Below are positions 16,373 through 28,000 of a DNA stretch of 64,000 bases, in pieces. Source of the stretch: Anaerolineales bacterium (GTDB lineage Bacteria; Chloroflexota; Anaerolineae; 4572-78; J111). Each line of letters opens with the position of its first letter. Positions within the stretch are counted from its first letter, which is position 1. Where the stretch lies: contig JABTUW010000001.1 in assembly GCA_015075185.1 (NCBI GenBank), positions 806,001-870,000 on the forward strand. Direction: 5' to 3'. Both the position numbers and the translations under genes were made by a program. Under the pieces are notes generated by a model that worked only from the letters and a program-made list of their open reading frames with translations, was not told the origin of the DNA and did no database searches.

Positions 16373-17380
16373 TTACCGATAGATTTCCAAATCATACACA
16401 GGCTCGGCTACCGCACCAAAGCGGAACTTGTAGATCTCGTCACCACGCAGGAAGTCGTAGCGGCTGCGCCCCAGGCGAATGGCGTCCTGGATGGTGTAGG
16501 CGGTCAAAACGTTGCCGGGGCTGAGATTGGCAAACTGTTCGGGATCAAAGCCGGAGTTGTAGAGCAGAAATTCGTTATTGTAGTCAAAACAGAGCATCGA
16601 GGCTGCCCTGGAGCCGTTGACTTCGATAAAGTACAATTTCAACCAGCCAACTTTGGCTAATTCTACCGCGAGCGCTTTAAAGAAGCGGATTAGGGCCTCG
16701 TTCCAGAAATCTTCTTTATCGCGGGTGGATTTCTGGTGCAGTTCGATAAAGGCATTCATCGCCTCATCCAGCCCCTCCCGCGAATCAACCGCGTACCAGC
16801 GCGTCTGCGCCTCGGTTTCGATTTTGCGAATCTTGCGGCGAATCTCGTGGCGCTGCTTTTTATCAATCCCGGCCAGGTACGCTTCCCAATCGCCGGGCAG
16901 ACTAATCACCGGACAGACATCCTGCTGGCGGACTTCGGCGTGCCAGCCAAGGCCGCGAGCCGTCTCAGCCAGGCGGGTCGGGGTGATCGCATTGTGGGGC
17001 AGGCTGCACAGGTAGAGCTTGTCCCAAGCCACCCGGCCATCGGCCAGGCAGTCGAGCAGGGCCAGATAAACCGGCTCGACACAATCCCGATCCACCAGCA
17101 GGTCCAGATAATCGGATACGTCCACGCAGCCGACAAAACTCAACTCGCGCTGGCCGGCCTGGTTCGTCCCTCCGTATAGAGGAGCCAGGCCCATCAGGTG
17201 GCCCTCGTCGGTGCGGATGGCAATCAACACCAGGTCGTCATTGCCCAGGTATTGCCACCAGGTACGTTGGTAAATGTAGCGCATAAAAAAAGGGGCATTC
17301 ACGGATCGGACTAACAAATCGTCCCATTCCTGGGCCAATTGGTCAAAGCCGGTTGCGTCGGTGTAGATGGTAGTTTGCAT
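16373..17380 (-). CDS. FemAB/BioF2-like GNAT-fold acyltransferase
   Basis: The start at 17380 (335 residues) has AAAGGA four bases upstream; the open frame continues further only through a repeat. The protein begins MQTTIYTDATGFDQLAQEWDD, continues RTDEGHLMGLAPLYGG and has IDKKQRHEIRRKIRKIETE, the signature of the double-GNAT Acetyltransf_6 (PF13480) group, then LYFIEVNGSRAASMLCFDYNNEFLLYNSGFDP and SRYDFLRGDEIYKFRFGA. Such proteins transfer acyl or aminoacyl groups, often in cell-envelope polysaccharide pathways, which suits the neighbouring glycosyltransferase gene. The precise substrate is unknown. Confidence 0.85.
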   Translation of the reverse strand: MQTTIYTDATGFDQLAQEWDDLLVRSVNAPFFMRYIYQRTWWQYLGNDDLVLIAIRTDEGHLMGLAPLYGGTNQAGQRELSFVGCVDVSDYLDLLVDRDCVEPVYLALLDCLADGRVAWDKLYLCSLPHNAITPTRLAETARGLGWHAEVRQQDVCPVISLPGDWEAYLAGIDKKQRHEIRRKIRKIETEAQTRWYAVDSREGLDEAMNAFIELHQKSTRDKEDFWNEALIRFFKALAVELAKVGWLKLYFIEVNGSRAASMLCFDYNNEFLLYNSGFDPEQFANLSPGNVLTAYTIQDAIRLGRSRYDFLRGDEIYKFRFGAVAEPVYDLEIYR

Positions 17381-17393
17381 AGAATCCTTTACA

Positions 17394-17490
17394 GAGTAGC
17401 AGGCTGCAAAGTAGCAGGGTTGCAAAGTAACAGGGTAACAAGAATGCAAATAGCTTCACTGCTACCCTGCAACCCTGCTGCCTGTTATTC
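17394..17490. repeat. inverted octamer array between two minus-strand genes
   Basis: Octamers of the type AAGTAGCA, GGGTTGCA, AAGTAACA, GGGTAACA, AGAATGCA are followed by complementary octamers CTGCTACC, CTGCAACC, CTGCTGCC. Together they form a long imperfect hairpin. The stop codon of the next gene (17485-17487) lies inside its right arm. Confidence 0.8.
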
Positions 17491-18027
17491 CTCTGCTTTC
17501 GCCCGCCAGTTGATTTGGAAAATTTGATAGCCTTTCCGGCAATCGGCCTGCGTTTCTACGGAGAGCGGTTCGGACGCGGGCACGTCATTTTGATAAACCT
17601 GGACCCAGAACTTACGAGAAGATGGCTTATCGTTAAACTCAATCGTGTAAGCTCCCCCGGCGTCGGTTGTGTCTACGGCAATCAGGCCGACCCCTTCTTC
17701 CCAGACAATTACCTGGATACCGGCCAAACGGTCGCCATTGCCGGCTCGAACAAGCCCCTTAAAGCCGGTCGTGCTGCAATCAGCCAATCCCTGAATAGGT
17801 TTTTGCACGGCAAAGAGCGCATCCTCGACCGCGGGGGGCGGGCCAGGCGTGGCCGTGGGCAAGGGCACTGTCGGCAGGGCGAGCGCCGGGCGGGTGAAGG
17901 TAGGGGTTGCTTGCTCGGCGGTGGCGGTGGGCAGGGTCAGCAACAAGTAGATCAGGACAGCCATCACCGCCGCTACGGCCAGGCTCAAAAGGCCCAGAAA
18001 TATTAACCAATAAGCGCTTCGCCTCAT
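17485..18027 (-). CDS. membrane-anchored protein with Pro/Thr linker and Ig-like domain
   Basis: The 180-residue protein has one N-terminal transmembrane helix (about 8-32), then a low-complexity linker rich in Pro, Thr and Ala (about 33-68). A C-terminal beta domain follows, with STTGFKGLVRAGNGDRLAG and DTTDAGGAYTIEFN, the pattern of carboxypeptidase-regulatory-like/Ig-like domains. It is probably exposed outside the membrane. No enzymatic motif is visible; a binding or structural surface role is inferred. Confidence 0.75.
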   Translation of the reverse strand: MRRSAYWLIFLGLLSLAVAAVMAVLIYLLLTLPTATAEQATPTFTRPALALPTVPLPTATPGPPPAVEDALFAVQKPIQGLADCSTTGFKGLVRAGNGDRLAGIQVIVWEEGVGLIAVDTTDAGGAYTIEFNDKPSSRKFWVQVYQNDVPASEPLSVETQADCRKGYQIFQINWRAKAEE

Positions 18028-18058
18028 ACTGCTCTACTAAAAAAGGGTGCTCGAGTAG

Positions 18059-18089
18059 AGGTGACTGGCACTTTTAGTGCCAGTCACCT
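18059..18089. repeat. 31-nt perfect palindrome
   Basis: AGGTGACTGGCACT, loop TTT, AGTGCCAGTCACCT. It sits between the membrane-protein gene and tRNA-Gln. The arms are related to the outer arms of the compound palindrome at 8821-8903, suggesting a second REP-like family. It is not followed by a T-run. Confidence 0.9.
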
Positions 18090-18157
18090 GAGCAGTTATA
18101 CCTGTTCTATTAAAAAAAGTAGGGCAAGAGGCTATCTTGCCCTACAGAACTTTTATA

Positions 18158-18228
18158 CTGGGGAGCAGGGATTCGAACCCCAACAGGCAGATCCAGAATC
18201 TGCAGTCCTACCATTAGACGACTCCCCA
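18158..18228 (-). tRNA. tRNA-Gln (anticodon CTG)
   Basis: Read on the minus strand, the seven-base acceptor stem TGGGGAG pairs with CTCCCCA. The D-arm is GTC...GAC, the anticodon stem GCAGA/TCTGC encloses TTCTGGA with anticodon CTG, and the T-loop TTCGAAT sits on a TGGGG/CCCTG stem. The CCA end is not encoded (TAT follows the discriminator G). It decodes CAG. Confidence 0.95.
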
Positions 18229-18425
18229 TTGATACCGGTTATTTTAGCATTTTCGGGCTGGAAGGGCAAATTAATTTGTAGGACAAGTTGGCCGCTTCGC
18301 GTGCCCTACATTGTAGGGGAAAGAGAGCAAGAAGCGGGTGGTTTTTAGGCTTCATTCCGGTTATCATGGCAAAAGCGGCGGTAAAAAGGATTAATTGGCC
18401 TGACGAAATCAATAAAATTGGCCTA

Positions 18426-18454
18426 TTGACAAAACAGGATTTATCTCGTAATAT
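18426..18454 (+). promoter_or_regulatory. promoter of the Lrp-family regulator
   Basis: Consensus TTGACA (18426-18431), 17-nt spacer, TAATAT (18449-18454). The start site should fall near 18461, within the inverted repeat at 18460-18478. Confidence 0.7.
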
Positions 18455-18459
18455 TTCCT

Positions 18460-18478
18460 GTATAATTAGCTATTATAC
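18460..18478. promoter_or_regulatory. candidate autoregulatory operator
   Basis: Inverted repeat GTATAAT-TAGCT-ATTATAC overlapping the predicted transcription start of the Lrp-type gene. Lrp/AsnC regulators commonly bind AT-rich palindromes of about this size at their own promoters, so autoregulation is plausible. Confidence 0.5.
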
Positions 18479-18511
18479 GTAAATTTTACGGTCAAACAAG
18501 GCTTATACCGA

Positions 18512-19015
18512 ATGATTGACGACATTGATCGCCAGATAATCTTACTGCTTCAGGAAGATGCTCACCTCTCCAATGCCGCCCTGGCTGAAAAAGTGGGCCT
18601 GACCGCTTCAACCGTACACGAGCGGGTTAGAAAACTGGAGAAAAAAGGCGTCATCAAAGGCTATGTGGCGGTGGTGAATGCCGAGGCTGTGGGTAAACCG
18701 ATTATGGCTTTTATCCGGCTGACGGTAGGTACCACGCCTGAGGGTTATGTTGAAACCAAACGCAGCGTGCTGGAAGTTTGCCGGGCCGAGCCGGATGTGC
18801 TGGAATGTTATGGGGTGGCGGGTGAGGATTGTTATATTTTAAAGGTTCGGACTGCCAGTCCTAAAGAGTTGGAAAGGTTGATTGAAAAGATTCGCTCCAA
18901 AGCCACCGTTTCAAGCTCAGTTACCAGTATTGTGCTGTCAACTTTTAAAGAAAGTTCACCCATTGTGCCTTGTAGCCATGATAGCGCTGAAGACAATCAC
19001 CTATATTCAAAGTGA
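18512..19015 (+). CDS. Lrp/AsnC family transcriptional regulator
   Basis: The 167-residue protein has the N-terminal winged helix (IDDIDRQIILLLQEDAHLSNAALAEKVGLTASTVHERVRKLEKKGVIKGY) and a RAM ligand-binding domain (about 65-145) with VLECYGVAGEDCYILKVRTASPKELERLIEKI. The last ~20 residues are extra and overlap the next gene. It binds DNA as dimers or octamers in response to small molecules, usually amino acids. It heads a three-gene unit and overlaps the ParB-like gene by 38 bp. Confidence 0.93.
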   Translation: MIDDIDRQIILLLQEDAHLSNAALAEKVGLTASTVHERVRKLEKKGVIKGYVAVVNAEAVGKPIMAFIRLTVGTTPEGYVETKRSVLEVCRAEPDVLECYGVAGEDCYILKVRTASPKELERLIEKIRSKATVSSSVTSIVLSTFKESSPIVPCSHDSAEDNHLYSK

Positions 19016-22000
19016 AACCGAGTTTAACCGGGCCAGAAACAAAGGTTTCTGGGAAATTATGCTCAGCTTGGTCACGCGCCGCCGGCTCCATTTATTGCCG
19101 CTCAACGCCCTGGCCCAGAATATTCAGCTGGAACAGATGACTTACCTGGGGTTGCAGGATGTCCCGCTTAAAAACATTGTTGGCAGCGCCGGGCGGCATC
19201 GTGATTATACCCAGCGCTTTTCCCCCTGCGCCAGCGATGAACGCAGCAAAGAGCGCTGGCGTTTGATCTATACCCTGGCCGTCTCCGGGACCGGCTTTCC
19301 ACCCATCGAGGTATATCAATTGGGGGAGGTGTACTTTGTGCAAAATGGGCACCACCGGGTTTCGGTGGCGACCTATCTGGGCTGGCCTACTATTCAGGCG
19401 TATGTCATGGTTTTAGCGGCGCCTGGCTTGGGAGGCATCCCCTTTACCCGTCAACTGCATTGATCGAAAGGAGTGATCCGATGAGTTTGGCAACAGCAGA
19501 TGCATCAAAAACCGGGGGGGACCCGGCCGGTCTCATTGTCCGGCTGATGCTGCGCCACGACGAGGTTTTTCGCTTACCGGCGGTCAGCCGCGGGATTCAG
19601 GTGGTTTCCGGGCTGGCCTGGCTAACCGTGGCCGGGGAGAACATTTTCTTGGGAAACGGCCAGCGGCTGTGGCTGGTCACTGCTAAAGGCCCGGCCCTGG
19701 TTTCGGCCCTGGGCCAGACTCCCTTGATTTTGGAAGTTTTGAGTGACAGCGCCTCTGCTTCGCCCGGTATGGAGAGCATGCTTAAAAATTTAGTACCAAC
19801 ACAAGGCTGTGTTTGCTGAACAATAGCAAAGTCGTGTCCAAACTGAGTTTGGGCACGACTTTGCGAAGATAGGCAGCCTTTACTGAAAGGGGGATTTTTT
19901 GTGACCCACCCAACGCGAGCGCAAAAGATTGAGTCTTACGGGCGGGCTTATGACCTGCTAATCGAGGGCTTGAAGCAGTTCCCGGTGGAGATGTGGCATT
20001 TCAGGCCCGCCCCTGATCTCTGGACCATTCACGAGATTGTTATTCACATCGCCGACAGTGAAGCCAACAGCTACATCCGCTGCCGCCGTTTTATTGCCGA
20101 GCCGGGCCAGCAGGTGATGGCTTACGATGAAGAAGGATGGGCCGCCCGATTAGAGTATCACCGGCAGAGTACTGAAGATGCCCTGGAGTTGTTCAAGTGG
20201 CTGCGGCACAACACCTACAAGCTGATCCGCTCGCTGCCCGAAGCGCTTTGGGCCAACACGGTCTACCACCCCGAAAACGGCACTATGACCCTCGACGACT
20301 GGCTGGATATCTACGAACGGCATATTCCTGAGCACCTGGCCCAGATGCGGGAAAACTACACCGCCTGGGTAAAACAAACTCAAGAGAGGAACATTGCATG
20401 AAGTGGAAGAATTTTTTACTATTGTTGGTTCTGGCGGCTTTGTGGGGGCCATCCTTTCTTTTTATCAAAGTCGCCGTGGCGGAGATTCCCCCGCTGACCA
20501 TCGTGCTGGGCCGCGTGGGGATAGGCGGCCTCCTGTTGTACGCAATCTTACGACTGCAAGGGCGCAATCTGCCGCCGCTGGGCCGGGTGTGGCTGCACTT
20601 TGCTTTTGCCGCCATCGTCCAAAATGCGATCCCCTTTCTCCTTTTTGGCTGGGGTGAGCAGTACATTGACAGCGCCCTGGCGGCCATCCTGAACGGGACC
20701 ACCCCGCTCTTTACGCTGCTGCTGGCCCACATGTTTACCAGCGATGATCGGCTGACCCCAACCAAAACCCTGGGCACGTTCATTGGTTTTAGCGGCCTGG
20801 CGCTGCTGATTGGCCCCTCGTTACTGGGCGGCGTCAAGGCCACCACCTGGGGGCTAATCGCCGTAGCGGTCGCGTCTCTTTGCTATGGGATCGCCATTGT
20901 CTACGGCCGTCGAAATCTGCGCGGGCTACCGCCCATGGTTGCTCCAACCGCGCAACTGCTCCTGGCAACCCTGTTCATGCTTCCCCTATCCCTGGTGCTG
21001 GAGCAACCTTTCAATCTGCCGGCGCCCTCGTGGCCGGCCCTGGGTTCACTCCTGGCCCTGGGTGCTTTTGGCACCGGCCTGGCCTTTGTGGTTTACTATC
21101 GCATTATGGAGCAGACCAGCGCGACCTACGTTTCGATGGTCACTTACCTTGTGCCTATCTTTGGGGTGATTTTGGGGGTCGTGATTCTCAACGAGCAGTT
21201 GGGCTGGAATGCCTACCTCGGCTGTGCGCTTATCCTGCTGGGGGTGATGATTGTCAACGGTGTTTTCCGGCTGGCTGTTTGGCAAAGGTCAACCAATGTA
21301 GCAGTCAGACCTTAACTGGCAACGGGTGGTAGTGATGCTCCTTTTTTGGAAATGAAATTGATGTGAATGGGAAGTGGCCCGCTTTTTGGCGGGTCATTTC
21401 TTTTTTGGGGACAGGAGAAACTCACCTGGATTTTGCCTATTGCGTCGCCCTCGATTTATAGTATAATCAAGCCAGTTATAGCTTCGAGCAGATAGATGTG
21501 CAGTCAAGCCCAAAGGATAAGGGGGGTGGAGAGGCATGTCGTCGAGACTGGCAGATCGTCTCACTTTAGCGCGTCATCGCCAGTTTGCGGGCCGGGAAGC
21601 TGAACGGGCGCTGTTTCAAGCGGCGCTCGCCGCAGCCGACTTGCCTTTCTGCATTTTATACATCTTTGGCCCCGGTGGGGTGGGCAAAACGTCTCTGCTC
21701 GGCGAGTTTGCCTACCTGTGCAATGAAGCGAACGTTCCCTCCCTGCGGCTCGATGCCCGCGATATCGAGCCGGCCCCCGAATCTTTTCTAATGGCCTTGC
21801 AGACAACACTGGGTCTGATTTCGCCCGAGTCTCCTCTCCAGCACATGGCCGGTTGGTCCCAACGCCACGTTATCTTGATTGATACCTACGAAAAGCTGGC
21901 GCTGCTAGACCCCTGGCTGCGCGAGGTATTTTTGCCGCAGTTGCCCGAGAACGTGTTGGTGGTCATGGCCAGCCAATACCCGCCCACATCCGCCTGGTCC

Positions 22001-25000
22001 GCCGACTCGGGCTGGCAGAGCCTGGTCCGCGTGCTGCCGCTGCGCAACTTTAGCCCTGCTGAGAGCCGAGCTTATCTTACCAAACGAGACATTCCGCCGG
22101 AACAACATCAAGCTATTTTGAATTTTACCTACGGCCATCCCCTGGCCCTGTCGCTGGTGGCCGATGTTTTTGCTCAACGCGGCGGCGCTCTGGGAACGTT
22201 CAAACCAGAGGTAGCCCCGGATGTGATTAAGGTCCTGCTGGGACAGTTGGTACAAAAAGTTCCCGGCCCAGCCCACCGGGCTGCCCTGGAAGCCTGCGCC
22301 TTGGTCCATCTGACCACCGAGGCGCTGCTGGCGGCCATGCTGGCCATGCCCGATACCCATGAACTTTTCGAGTGGCTGCGCGGCCTGTCCTGCATCGAAT
22401 CCGGCCCGACCGGACTCTTTCCCCATGACCTGGCTCGTGAAACCCTGCTGGCCGATTTGCGCTGGCGCAACCCCGACTGGTATGCCCAACTGCACCACCG
22501 CGCCCGGACCTATTACGCCAACCGCTTGCAGCAGGCCAACAGCCTGGAGCAGCAGGCCATTCTGGTTGAATACCTGTACCTGCACCGCGATAATCCGGTG
22601 GTGCGGCCCTTTTTTATCCAACTCCAGGCGCAGTGGTCAGAGCAGGCCGGGCTGATGACCGATATTGCCCGCGACCCTGACTGGCCCGTTCTGCGGGAGA
22701 TGGTGCGACAGCACGAAGGCGCAGAGTCGGCACAATTGGCGGCGCATTGGTTCGCCCACCAGCCGCAGAATGTGTTTGTTTTACGCGACGCCCAACAGCA
22801 ACCGGCCGGTCTGTTGATGTTGTTAGCCCTGAACCGCGCCAGCCCTGAAGATTTACAGCTTGACCCGGCCGCACAGGCTGCCTGGCAGTATTTACAGTGT
22901 CATGCCCCACTACGGCCCGGCGAGAGGGCCACTCTCTTCCGTTTTTGGATGGCCAGCGCCACCTATCAGACCCTCTCAACCGGGCTAAGTCATATCTTCA
23001 TTGCGATGGTCCAACATTATCTCACCACGCCCAGCCTGGCCTTTACTTTTTTGCCCTGCCGTGAGCCTGATTTCTGGCTGCCCATCTTTGGCTATGCCGA
23101 CCTGGCCCGTCTGCCGGAGGCGGATTTTGAAGTGGGCGGGCAGCGCTACGGCGTTTATGGCCATGATTGGCGGGCCGTACCCCCCATCGCCTGGCTCGAC
23201 TTGCTGGCCCAGCGAGAAATCGCCACTACACCTCAGGTGCCCACACCACCGGTCAGGCCCTCCCTGGTGGTCTTGAGCCAACCAGAATTTGAAGAGGCAG
23301 TGCGCCATCTTTTGCGCGATTTTCGGACAACCCACTCCGACACGCTACGCTATAACCCGCTGCTCTGGTCGCGGCTGGTGGCCGAGCAGGTCAGCGCCAG
23401 CGCCGACGAAACCAAGCGCGTCACCGTTTTGCAGGCAGCGGTTAGAGAAGCCGCCAAAAAATTACATGCGTCGCCTCGCCAGCGTAAATTCTATGATGCG
23501 CTTCACCATACTTACTTTCAGCCTGCTCCCACTCAAGAACGGGCCGCCGAATTGTTGGATTTGCCCTTCAGTACTTATCGCCGCCACTTAAAAACCGGTA
23601 TAGATCAACTAACCCGGCTCTTGTGGCAACGCGAGATTGGCGGTCTGTAGAAGTACCCCCTCCCCCTGCTAGGGGGAGGGGCTAGGGGTGGGGGTAAAAA
23701 TGAGCAAAAAGTGAGCACTTTTTGGTCTGGAACTGAACAGCGGCTTGAGTTAAACTACGGCTAACAATTGTTAGCTGTAGTTTTTATTGGGAGAGCCGGA
23801 TGATGTCTCAAGAAACCACCCACCCGGTCACAGATTTAATCGAGGCCTGGAATGCCCATGACCTGGACCGAATTGTCTCATTTTACTCACCGGAATATGA
23901 AGGAATAGACGTGGCCTATGCCGTCCCCCGCCGTGGGTGGGAGGATATTCGCCAGACGATGGCCCTCTACTTGCAAGCCTTCCCTGATTTGCACGTTACC
24001 CTGGAGTCACTCGTCGTCCAGGATAACCGGGCTGCCCTGGCCTGGATTGGCCGGGGCACTCACCAGGGCCGCTTAATGAATATTCCCCCTACCGGCCCGG
24101 CCGGAAGGTTACAGACAGCTCGTCACTACCTATGCACTGCCTATCCCGACATCCACATGTCCCTTGACGACCTGATCGTTGAAGGAGACAAGGTGGCAGG
24201 ACGCTGGATAGCTCGCGGCACCAACACCCGCCCGCTGCTGGGCATACCCCCCACCGGCAGACAGGCCACCGTGACCGGCATCAGCATCCTGACCATCGTC
24301 AACGGTCAAGTGACCGGGCAATGGACCAATTGGGACACATTGGGCATGCTGCAACAATTGGGCGTCGTCCCTACGCCGGGGCATGGGCGGAGCCATCACT
24401 CTCAAACCGCTGCTCGAAGCGCGGCAGATGGGCTATCATTACACAGTGCTGCAGGCCCTGGGCAACATTGTTAAAGTCTCGCTGGGCCGACCTAGAGGCG
24501 TATCAAGAGGGGTCCGTCGGTTGGGGGTTGGCTCACTGGAAAATGCCATCCGCGACTGCAAATCCTGGCCGAAGGGAATTTGGTAGCGGTGGTCCATACC
24601 CACACGGCCAAGCATACCGGCCAGTTCATGCACCTGGCTCCGACCGACCGGGACGTTTCGGTCAACGGGATCGAAGTCTTCCGCATGGCCGATGGTGAAA
24701 TTGCCGAATTTTGGCGGCACGACGACGATGTGGGCTTGCTGATGCAGCTTGGAGCCATTCCTGCCCCGCAAGCCGCTTAACCCAACCCCCTCAAAGCACC
24801 TCAGAGACCGTCGCTACCCGACTCATGGGTGGGGAGGGCGCCTATTATTTTAGTACGGAGGAAAAAATGTCGGCACTGTCTGCTACTGGTAAAACTGCTG
24901 AACGATCGGTTTCATTTGAAAAATTGGCCGGGATGATGGCCGTTCTGGCCGGAATCGTCCATTTTCTATACGCAGTGTTTTTTGTCATCATTAGCCGCAG

Positions 25001-28000
25001 CGCCCCGGAGACGGGTGTCCTGCTCAGCGCCATCTTCTTGTTGGGGGGTGGACTGCTTTCGATAACGCGGGAAATGATCTGGTGCGACGTGCTTTTCCGG
25101 CGGAAACAAAGTGCGTCGCACCCTTTACCGAACCAATCCTAATCCTCTAGCCATTGCTCCATCAAAGTCGCCGATAAAGGCCCACCAATTGGTCAGCGGG
25201 CGGGCGCGATAGGTTAAGCCGTTGTTGGCCCCCGGCAGATTTTGCATCCAATAAATAAACCAGGTCAAACTGTCGCCCCGCCAGCGATTGCAGTTGAGCC
25301 GCTGCCTGGGGCCGCCTCCCTCCGGCATCCAGTCCTCGATGTCGGACAAAATGTATTTGGGATTAGCCCAATCATAATCGCGCTCGCCGTTAGGCGGATA
25401 GTGAGCCCAGCCGCAGCGCCCTTCGCCCACCCGGCCCACAAACTTATCCCAGAAGAGGTGGGGGTCAACATGCCTCAGCACCGCCTCGATCTGGTGAATA
25501 TGATCTTCGACAGCTTCCGAGGGGCCGCGGCCGTAGTTGTAATGGTAAACGGTGTAGGTTTGGTCCAAAACCGGCAAATCGTGCCGGTCCCGGTCACTGT
25601 TGCTGATGTCGCCGTACGGCCCGGCCATGTTCGACTCCCACAGGTCAATCACCCCGCCGTGATAGCCCCACAGCCAGACTTCTTTGACGCCCCGCTCCTC
25701 CACCCAATACCGAATATCAATCCGGCGCATGATGGCATTGTAATCGGTCATCGGCACGCGGTGACCTGCTTTGCGGTAAGTGGGCAGGGGTTCCAGAAAC
25801 TCCATCGTTTCGAGCAGTTGGTAACGCAGGCTGGGCAGGGCCGCGGCATCCTTGTAACCGTGATAAATACTGCCCAGTTCCAGCGCCTCGACCACGCGCC
25901 GGGTGGTCTGCTCGGTGTGGCGGCGGATCACGTCAAGGGGGGCATCCACGTCGCCGGTTATACGCCGGTCAAGCCGGCCATTTCTGGCTGGAAAATAACT
26001 AACGACGAGGGTAGGGATGGTATAAACACCGGCGGGGTAAGTCAAAACCGGGGAGGTATAGGTTAGCGGGGGGAGCGGCGTTGGTGAGTTAGTTGCAGAT
26101 GGAGCGGGTTTGAATAAGTTTTTGAGACGGTTGAGCAGACTCATAGTGACTTACTCAGACCCTAAAGGTCTTGCAGACCTTTAGGGTCTTACTATTCCCG
26201 CGTGAGAAAATCGAGCGGGGTTGCCGGCATCAGCATACTGCGAGCAACACTCAGACGTTTGGGATGGATTGAAGAGGTTTGGATAATGATTTTGGTATAA
26301 TCGTCGGAAGCTCGCTCCTCATCGCCGATGACGGCGTACAGATCACCCCGATTCTCGTAAACATAGCGATGCTCCGGGTTAAGTTCAACCACTTTACTGT
26401 AATCGGCAATAGCCTGGTGGTGGTTGTTCAGCTCGCGGTGCAGATTGGCCCGGTTATAATAGGCATAAACATAATCCGGGTTTAATTCGATAGCCTGGGT
26501 ATAATCGGCCAGCGCCTCTTGAAAATGTTTGAGTTCGCCGTGAACCAAGCCGCGATTGACATAAGCGGCCACAAATTCCGGCTTCAAGGCAATCGTTTGA
26601 TTGTAATCCCCAATCGCTTCTTTGTATTTGTCCATCCAGAGGTAGGTATTGGCCCGGTTGTAATAAGCATAGACATTCTGCGGGGCCAGCTCCAGGGCTT
26701 TGTTGTAATCGGCCAGGGCCTGTTCGTACTCTCGCAGGCCGGTGTAAGCAATCCCACGATTGACGTAAGCGGCGACAAAATCAGGGGCCAACTTCAGGGC
26801 CTGGGTACAGTCCACCACGGCCTGTCCGAAGTTATCCATCAACAGGTGGGCGGTGCTGCGGTTGTTGTAAGCCTCGGCATAGTCGGGGTCAAGGCCAATG
26901 GCTTTGGTAAAATCTACCATCGCCTGCTCATAATTGCGGGTGCTGACGTAAGCCAGGCCGCGCTTGTTGTAAGCCCGCGAGTCTTGAATGACCAATTCGC
27001 CGGCTTCGGTGGTGACGGGCGTAGTATTGATGCTGAGGGTTTTGAGGGTGGCGGCAAATTCAGCCGCGTCTTTGAAGCGGTCGCCCTTGTTTTTCAGCAG
27101 CGCCGTTTCGACCACTTCGGCCAGCGCGCCGACCTCGCGCCAGAGTTGAGCCAACCCGGCCGGCATCTCCTCACAAATGGCCCGCTCCAAAAGTTCGTAC
27201 AATTTGGCCTGCGAGCGAAACTGGTTGGTGCCGCCCGCCGTAATCGCCTGCTTCTCCAGCGCCCCAATATCAATATAATGCCGCCCGGCGAGCATATAGT
27301 AGAGCAGCTCGCCAATCTGGTAGACATCGCTGCGCGCATCCACCACCTCACCCCGCACCTGCTCCGGCGAGCTGTAGAGCAGGGTACTCGGTTGAAAGCC
27401 CACCTGGGTCAGCCCCAAGCCGCCGGCCGCTTCGGGGACGTGGGCAATGCCAAAATCGGCCACCTTGGGCCGGCCATCGGCGGTGAGCAAAATATTTTCT
27501 GCTTTGATGTCGCGGTGGACAATCCCTTTCGCATGAAATTTGGCCAGGCCCTCACAGATGCCGGTCGCCAGGTAGACCGCCTGCTCCACCGGCAGTTTGC
27601 CCTCTCGATTGAGCAGGTCACGTAAGCTGCCACCGGAGAGATATTCCATGATGATGTAAAATTGTTTGTCCTCAGCGCGCATGGCGTAGATGGAGACAAC
27701 ATTGGGGTGTTCCAGGGCGGCGGCAATCCGCGCTTCCTGGAGAAAGCGCTTGACCGCCTTTTCGTCGGTCACTTTATCCAGCAACAACTGCTTGATCGCC
27801 ACCCGGCGGTCCAGCACCCGGTCCTGCGCCTCAAAAACAGCGGCAAAGCCCCCTTGCCCCAGAGGGCGGATAATCTCATACTCAAAGAGCTTTTGACCGG
27901 GAGCTAGCACCCCTACTCCTCCGCCACAAATCAAATGAATGATGGGATGGCTTGATTGTATGTTGGGTCGGGGGGAATGTCAAGCGTGTTTTGAATTTCG